From contig JAEBDY010000004.1 of the NCBI GenBank assembly GCA_049997955.1, forward strand, positions 248,001-312,000: 64,000 nt of DNA. Direction: 5' to 3'. The stretch is from Umezawaea sp049997955. GTDB taxonomy: Bacteria > Actinomycetota > Actinomycetes > Mycobacteriales > Pseudonocardiaceae. Shown here one piece after another: positions 59,813-64,000 of this stretch. The stretch's first letter is position 1; the number at the start of each line of letters is the position of its first letter. The notes under the pieces were generated by a model. The model was not told where the DNA came from and did no database searches. It saw only the letters and a program-made list of their open reading frames with translations. Both the position numbers and the translations under genes were made by a program.

Positions 59813-60960
59813 TCGCGTCGGTCCGGGTCCGGGTCTTCACGACCACCGCGCACACCTCCGTCGACGAGGGGGGCCACCGGCACCCCAGCGAGCCGCACGA
59901 GGTGCGGGAGGCGCTACTGGAGGTCACCGACGCCGACGGGGTCACCGGGTACTGCCAGGTGCAGCCCGACCAGGTGCGGCCCTCCGTGCTGGACAAGCAC
60001 GTCCGGCCGGTGCTGCTCGGGCAGGACCCGTGGGACCGGGAAAGGCTGTGGCGCGAACTGGCGCACCGGCAGCGGGGCGCGCACGGCGGGTTCACCGACC
60101 GCGCGCTCGGCTACGTGGACCAGGCGCTGTGGGACCTCGTCGGGCGCAAGGTCGACCTGCCGGTGTGGAAGCTGCTCGGCGGCGCTCGCGACCGGGTGCC
60201 CGCCTACGCCAGCACGATGTGCGGGGACACCACACCGGGCGGCCTCGCCTCGCCGCAGGACTACGCGGCGTTCGCGAAACGGCTGGTGGGGCTGGGGTAC
60301 CGCGCCATCAAGCTGCACACCTGGATGCCACCGGTGCCCGGCGCTCCCAGCGTGCGGATGGACGTCGAGGCCTGCGAGGCGGTGCGCGAGGCCGTCGGCC
60401 CCGACGTCGAGCTGATGCTGGACGCGAACCACTGGTACCGGCGGACGGAGGCGCTGGAACTGGGCCGGGCCGTGGAACGGTTGGGCTTCAGCTGGTTCGA
60501 GGAGCCCATGGAGGAGGCGTCCGCCGCCTCCTACCGCTGGCTGGCCGAGCAGCTCGCGATCCCGGTGATCGGCCCGGAGGTGGCGTGGGGCAAGCACATG
60601 ACCCGCGCGGAGTGGGTCAGCTCCGGCGCCTGCGACATCCTCCGGGCAGGCGCCAACGGGTGCGGCGGCATCACGCCGGTGCTGAAGGTGCTGCACCTGG
60701 CCGAGTCGTTCGGGATGGACTGCGAGGTCCACGGCAACGGGTCGGCCAGCCTCGCGCTCCTCGGCGCCTCCGACGCGAGCAGGTGGTACGAGCGGGGCCT
60801 GCTGCACCCGCACGTCGACTTCGACCTCGTGCCGCCGCACCTGCACTCCATCGTGGACGAACTGGACGAGGACGGGTTCGTCGCCCTGCCGACCCTGCCA
60901 GGGCTCGGTGACGACTGGAACCTCGACCACATCTCCACCCATGTCGTCGATTCGTGGTGA
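59809..60960 (+). CDS. Enolase-superfamily (mandelate racemase type) sugar-acid enzyme
   Basis: A 383-residue enolase-superfamily member. Metal ligands appear in ELMLDANHW (Asp), WFEEPM (Glu) and IGPEVAWG (Glu); the catalytic lysine position is IKLHTW (K-x-H rather than K-x-K), and VHGNGSASLALLGA closes the barrel. Such enzymes dehydrate or epimerise sugar acids. Within a pectin operon it may process a galacturonate derivative. GTG overlaps the binding-protein stop. Reaction is not determined by the sequence. Confidence 0.82.
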   Translation: MIASVRVRVFTTTAHTSVDEGGHRHPSEPHEVREALLEVTDADGVTGYCQVQPDQVRPSVLDKHVRPVLLGQDPWDRERLWRELAHRQRGAHGGFTDRALGYVDQALWDLVGRKVDLPVWKLLGGARDRVPAYASTMCGDTTPGGLASPQDYAAFAKRLVGLGYRAIKLHTWMPPVPGAPSVRMDVEACEAVREAVGPDVELMLDANHWYRRTEALELGRAVERLGFSWFEEPMEEASAASYRWLAEQLAIPVIGPEVAWGKHMTRAEWVSSGACDILRAGANGCGGITPVLKVLHLAESFGMDCEVHGNGSASLALLGASDASRWYERGLLHPHVDFDLVPPHLHSIVDELDEDGFVALPTLPGLGDDWNLDHISTHVVDSW

Positions 60961-61105
60961 ACGCGGATCGTCCCTGCCGGGAACCATTTCCATCCTGAGG
61001 AAAGAAATACCAGCACTGGACCGCCGACAACTGCCGCCAGCACTTGTCCGGAAGCGGAACCGGCCGTCAACGATGACGGTCGCCAAAATCCAGGAGAGGT
61101 ACCAG

Positions 61106-62056
61106 ATGTTCCCCATCATCACCAGGAAGCCGTGGCGCGCAGCGCTGCTGACCGCGGCAGTCCTCGTGGGCACGGCTACCGCGGCCCTGCCCGCGAACGC
61201 CGCACCATTCGATCTGGCTGGCTGGGCGACGCAGGGCGGTGGCACGACCGGCGGCGGTAGCGCCTCGCCGATCACCGTCACCACCGCGGCGGCGTTCACC
61301 ACCGCGGCGAAGTCGACGAGCCCGGCGGTCATCCGCGTCTCCGGCACGATCAACCTGTCGTCCATGACGAAGGTGACGGCCAACAAGACGATCATCGGGG
61401 TCGGTTCGAACGCCACGATCACCGGCAGCGGCCTCAACATCGCCAACGCCTCGAACGTCATCGTCCGCAACCTGAACTTCCGGGGCTGGAACGACGACGC
61501 GATCAACGTGCAGTACTCCACGCGCGTGTGGCTCGACCACAACTCGTTCTCCAACGGCTACGACGGGGCGCTCGACGTCAAGCGCGCGTCCGACTACGTC
61601 ACCGTGTCGTGGAACAAGTTCTCCAGCCACGACAAGACGATGCTGCTGGGCCACAGCGACGACAACGCGTCCGAGGACTCGGGCAAGCTGCGCGTGACCT
61701 ACCACCACAACTGGTTCGACGGCACCAACCAGCGCCACCCGCGGGTGCGCTTCGGCAACCCCGTGCACGTCTACAACAACTTCTACGGCGGAGTGACGTC
61801 CTACGGCGTCGCGTCCACGAAGGACGCGGGTGTCCTGGTCGAGGGCAACTACTTCGAGAACACCGAGGACCCGTTCCACCGCGGCGAGGGCAGCTCTCCC
61901 GCGGCGAACCTGGTCGCCAGGAACAACCACTTCGTCAACTCGGGTTCGGGTGACGCGGGTGGCAGCGTGAAGTCCATCCCGTACTCCTACACGCTGGACT
62001 CGGCGAGCAGCGTCAAGTCGAGCGTCATGAGCGGCGCGGGCACCGGGAAGATCTGA
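61106..62056 (+). CDS. Secreted pectate lyase (PL1)
   Basis: A 316-residue lyase with signal peptide (1 to ~33, WRAALLTAAVLVGTATAALP). PL1 beta-helix features: VIVRNLNFRGWNDDAINVQY, TRVWLDHNSF, DGALDVKRASDYVTVSWNKF with Ca-binding acids, and the catalytic Arg in RHPRVRFGNPVHVYNNFY. The ATG at 61106 has AGGAGAGG upstream and gives a clean signal peptide; an ATG at 61073 is less suitable. It cleaves de-esterified polygalacturonate outside the cell. 145 bp separate it from the operon, so it may have its own promoter. Confidence 0.92.
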   Translation: MFPIITRKPWRAALLTAAVLVGTATAALPANAAPFDLAGWATQGGGTTGGGSASPITVTTAAAFTTAAKSTSPAVIRVSGTINLSSMTKVTANKTIIGVGSNATITGSGLNIANASNVIVRNLNFRGWNDDAINVQYSTRVWLDHNSFSNGYDGALDVKRASDYVTVSWNKFSSHDKTMLLGHSDDNASEDSGKLRVTYHHNWFDGTNQRHPRVRFGNPVHVYNNFYGGVTSYGVASTKDAGVLVEGNYFENTEDPFHRGEGSSPAANLVARNNHFVNSGSGDAGGSVKSIPYSYTLDSASSVKSSVMSGAGTGKI

Positions 62057-62062
62057 CCTGAA

Positions 62063-62105
62063 GCGGGTGTGGGGCCCACTGCGCGGCGGCGGTCCCCACA
62101 CCCGC
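62063..62105 (+). terminator. Hairpin terminator after the pectate lyase
   Basis: 12-bp perfect stem GCGGGTGTGGGG / CCCCACACCCGC with a 19-nt GC-rich loop, 6 bp after the stop. Confidence 0.75.
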
Positions 62106-62190
62106 GGCCAGTTGTAGCACGTTCACAATGTCCGATGCGGGTAGGCGGCTTCGACGCCCTGAGCTGGGCTCATCGATGAACCGCCGTCCG

Positions 62191-62220
62191 CATTCGACTT
62201 CATTCGACTCTCATTCGACA
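62191..62220. repeat. Three direct CATTCGAC repeats
   Basis: CATTCGAC begins at 62191, 62201 and 62212 (10- and 11-bp phasing), ~150-180 bp before the repeat-protein gene. This resembles direct-repeat sites of OmpR/SARP-type activators. The remaining bases of 62106-62368 hold no gene I can support. Confidence 0.45.
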
Positions 62221-62368
62221 GCACGGAAACAGGGTTTTCGCGGGACACATTTCCGCAACGGTGAACCGGGCACTTTTTCGGTCCGTACTCCACAACGAAC
62301 CGAGAACGACCCGCGCCCGCCTCGAAAGTTCGGGCGGGCACGGCCACCCGATCCTGTGAGGTGTTCCG

Positions 62369-63502
62369 ATGTCCCACGTCTTCCCCGAGCACAAGAAACG
62401 CCGCATCGCACTGGTCGGACTCGTCGGCATCGCCGCACTCACCACCGCGCTCACCGCCGCGGCGTTGGCCACCGGCAACGACTCGACCGGATCGGCGCAG
62501 GTCATCGCGTGCCCCAGCCCGGTCGACGCCATCCCGGCCGTCCCCGCGGGAGCCCAGGCCGAGGTCACCAGGGAACTGGCCAACCTGGACAACCAGATCG
62601 CCGAAGCCAACAAGCGCCTCGTCGACACCGTCGGCCAGGGCGGCGCGAACTTCGTGGACAACGCCATCCTCGGACCACTGGAGGACAAGCGGGTCGCCGC
62701 CCTGAACCGCATCGAAACCGCCATCGGCCGCCAGGCCGCCAAGCCGGAGGGGTTGGAGCGGTTCGCCCGCTGCGAACTGGGCGCACCCGGTGAGGCGGCT
62801 CCCGCGCCGAGCACGACGACCAGCAGCGCCGCCGAGCAGCCCGAGGGCGGTGCGCAGGTCATCGCCTGTCCGAGCCCGGTCGACGCCATTCCGGCCGTCC
62901 CCGCGGGCGCTCAGGCCGAGGTCACCAGGGAACTCGCGAACCTGGACAACCAGATCGCCGAAGCCAACAAGCGCCTCGTCGACACCGTCGGCCAGGGCGG
63001 CGCGAACTTCGTCGAGAACGCGATCCTCGGACCGCTGGAGGACAAGCGGGTCGCCGCCCTGAACCGCATCGAAACCGCCATCGGCCGCCTCGCCGCCAAG
63101 CCGGAAGGTCTTGAGGAATTCGCCCGCTGCGAGTTGGGCGACGCGGGCGAGGCCGCCCCCGCGCCGGAGGCGGGTACCCCGACCACGTCGAGCGCTCCCG
63201 CCGCGGGCGGCGGTCAGGCCATCGCCTGCCCCAGCCCGGTCGACGCGATCCCGGCCGTCCCCGCCGGCGCTCAGGCCGAGGTCACCAAGGAACTGGCCAA
63301 CCTGGACAACCAGATCGCCGAAGCCAACAAGCGCCTCGTCGACACCGTCGGCCAAGGCGGCGCGAACTTCGTGGACAACGCCATCCTCGGACCGCTCGAG
63401 GACAAGCGGGTCGCCGCCCTGAACCGCATCGAAACCGCCATCGGCCGCCTCGCCGCCAAGCCAGAGGGTCTTGAGCGATTCGCGCCCTGCGAGCTCCGCT
63501 AG
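62369..63502 (+). CDS. Exported or membrane-anchored protein with three near-identical ~94-residue repeats
   Basis: A 377-residue protein. A basic start and hydrophobic helix (IALVGLVGIAALTTALTAAA) form a signal peptide or anchor. Three copies of a ~94-residue unit begin at 62498, 62855 and 63215, each from IACPSPVDAIPAVPAGAQAE to a closing CEL, with two Cys per unit and a helical NLDNQIAEANKRLVDTVGQG core. Linkers are Ala/Pro/Ser/Thr-rich (APAPSTTTSSAAEQP). The copies differ at only a few residues, and the DNA is also nearly identical, so the amplification is recent or kept uniform. I do not recognise the unit; surface binding or cell-wall role is a guess. Confidence 0.85.
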   Translation: MSHVFPEHKKRRIALVGLVGIAALTTALTAAALATGNDSTGSAQVIACPSPVDAIPAVPAGAQAEVTRELANLDNQIAEANKRLVDTVGQGGANFVDNAILGPLEDKRVAALNRIETAIGRQAAKPEGLERFARCELGAPGEAAPAPSTTTSSAAEQPEGGAQVIACPSPVDAIPAVPAGAQAEVTRELANLDNQIAEANKRLVDTVGQGGANFVENAILGPLEDKRVAALNRIETAIGRLAAKPEGLEEFARCELGDAGEAAPAPEAGTPTTSSAPAAGGGQAIACPSPVDAIPAVPAGAQAEVTKELANLDNQIAEANKRLVDTVGQGGANFVDNAILGPLEDKRVAALNRIETAIGRLAAKPEGLERFAPCELR

Positions 63503-63587
63503 GAATTGCGCCGCCGGGATCCGCGGTGCCACGCGGGTCCCGGCGAGCAGGTACCGGAAGGTGCAAGGGATACGCCAGGGTGACGTA

Positions 63588-63614
63588 TTGACGTCGGTCT
63601 TGTTAACGCTAACA
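63588..63614 (+). promoter_or_regulatory. Promoter with LacI-type operator before the GH43 gene
   Basis: TTGACG (63588-63593) is followed at 63601-63614 by TGTTAACGCTAACA, an almost perfect CG-centred palindrome (one mismatched pair) covering the -10 region. Sites of this form serve LacI-family repressors of arabinoside genes. Confidence 0.55.
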
Positions 63615-63654
63615 CTGACGTGGTCGCCCTGCGGACTCCTCGGGAAGGGGCACC

Positions 63655-64000
63655 TTGCTCCCCACACCACGAAGGCCGATCCCCCGACGGCTGGCCACCG
63701 TGCTCGCCGTCGTCGCGCTAGCCCTGTCGCTGACCCCGCTCGCCGCCACCGCGTCACCCGCGCGCCACACCAACCCGCTGATCAACCAGCGGGCCGACGC
63801 GCAGATCTCGCGGCACACCGACGGCTACTACTACTTCACCGCGTCCGTCCCGGAGTACGACCGGGTCGTCCTGCGCCGGGCGACCACCATCCAGGGGCTC
63901 TCGACCGCACCGGAGACGGTGATCTGGCGCAAGAACTCCAGCGGAGAGCTGAGCGCCAACATCTGGGCGCCGGAACTGCACTTCATCGGCGGCAAGTGGT
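63655..64000 (+). CDS. Secreted GH43-type glycosidase (alpha-L-arabinofuranosidase-like), 3' truncated by window
   Basis: First 115 codons of a secreted enzyme. TTG at 63655 is the best start: AAGGGG lies 4 nt upstream and a signal peptide follows (RLATVLAVVALALSLTPLAA). The mature start NPLINQRADAQISRHTDGYY and later IWAPELHFIGGKW match the opening of five-bladed GH43 arabinofuranosidases, with the first conserved Asp in RADAQI. It would trim arabinose from arabinan or pectin side chains, fitting the adjacent pectin genes. Confidence 0.8.
   Translation, partial: MLPTPRRPIPRRLATVLAVVALALSLTPLAATASPARHTNPLINQRADAQISRHTDGYYYFTASVPEYDRVVLRRATTIQGLSTAPETVIWRKNSSGELSANIWAPELHFIGGKW

Noticed and set aside
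62128..62793. Plus-strand frame starting before the repeat-protein gene
   Set aside because: It runs in another phase through the repeat gene, giving Arg/His-rich translation; the frame from 62369 has a signal peptide and clear repeated units.

Overview
The window is GC-rich DNA with tightly packed genes, many GTG and TTG starts, 4-bp start/stop overlaps, MmyB-type and BTAD regulators, SpoIIE/STAS proteins and many secreted carbohydrate-active enzymes. This points to a filamentous actinomycete, most likely Pseudonocardiales (Saccharothrix/Actinosynnema/Lentzea-like). That placement is inferred from style and content; no rRNA or marker gene is present.

Left edge (1-5.8 kb): the margin of a probable nonribosomal-peptide cluster. 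A minus-strand set (SbnA-like, SbnB-like, MbtH-like, then a B12-binding radical SAM enzyme cut by the window edge) diverges from a KamA-family radical SAM 2,3-aminomutase. The set can supply 2,3-diaminopropionate, a beta-amino acid, an A-domain chaperone and a C-methylation. Next (5.9-11.2 kb) is a trans-4-hydroxyproline catabolic operon (epimerase, DapA-family deaminase, three-subunit dehydrogenase) headed by an XRE-cupin regulator.

11-22 kb holds an NAD(P)-binding protein divergent from a MarR regulator with hemerythrin, a haloacetate-dehalogenase-like hydrolase, a large BTAD/ATPase regulator, a secreted GH5 enzyme, an orphan DUF742 protein and a lone mannitol-type PTS IIC. 22-28 kb holds a TetR/flavin monooxygenase pair with twin operators and a complete kdpFABC operon preceded by an extra micro-ORF.

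28-41 kb is mixed: an SDR with an MmyB-type regulator, a HisD-family dehydrogenase with a LacI regulator, a zone of decay (head-to-head TetR and carboxylesterase remnants), a TetX-like monooxygenase, a serine hydrolase, a NarL-type two-component system, and an unknown HTH protein with a 36-bp palindrome at its promoter. A 1.2-kb gene-free stretch with degenerate repeats follows, then a GH13 alpha-glucosidase, an alditol oxidase, a hypothetical protein, an aldo/keto reductase with an MmyB-type regulator, and a secreted GH64 glucanase.

The right end is built around plant polysaccharide use: a LacI regulator divergent from an operon with a pectate lyase-pectinesterase fusion, a CUT1 transporter without ATPase, and an enolase-superfamily enzyme, followed by a second pectate lyase, a secreted three-repeat protein of unknown function and the start of a GH43-type arabinosidase. 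Two themes recur: likely leaderless starts with a TANNNT box 6-7 nt upstream of the start codon, and inverted-repeat operators next to local regulators.
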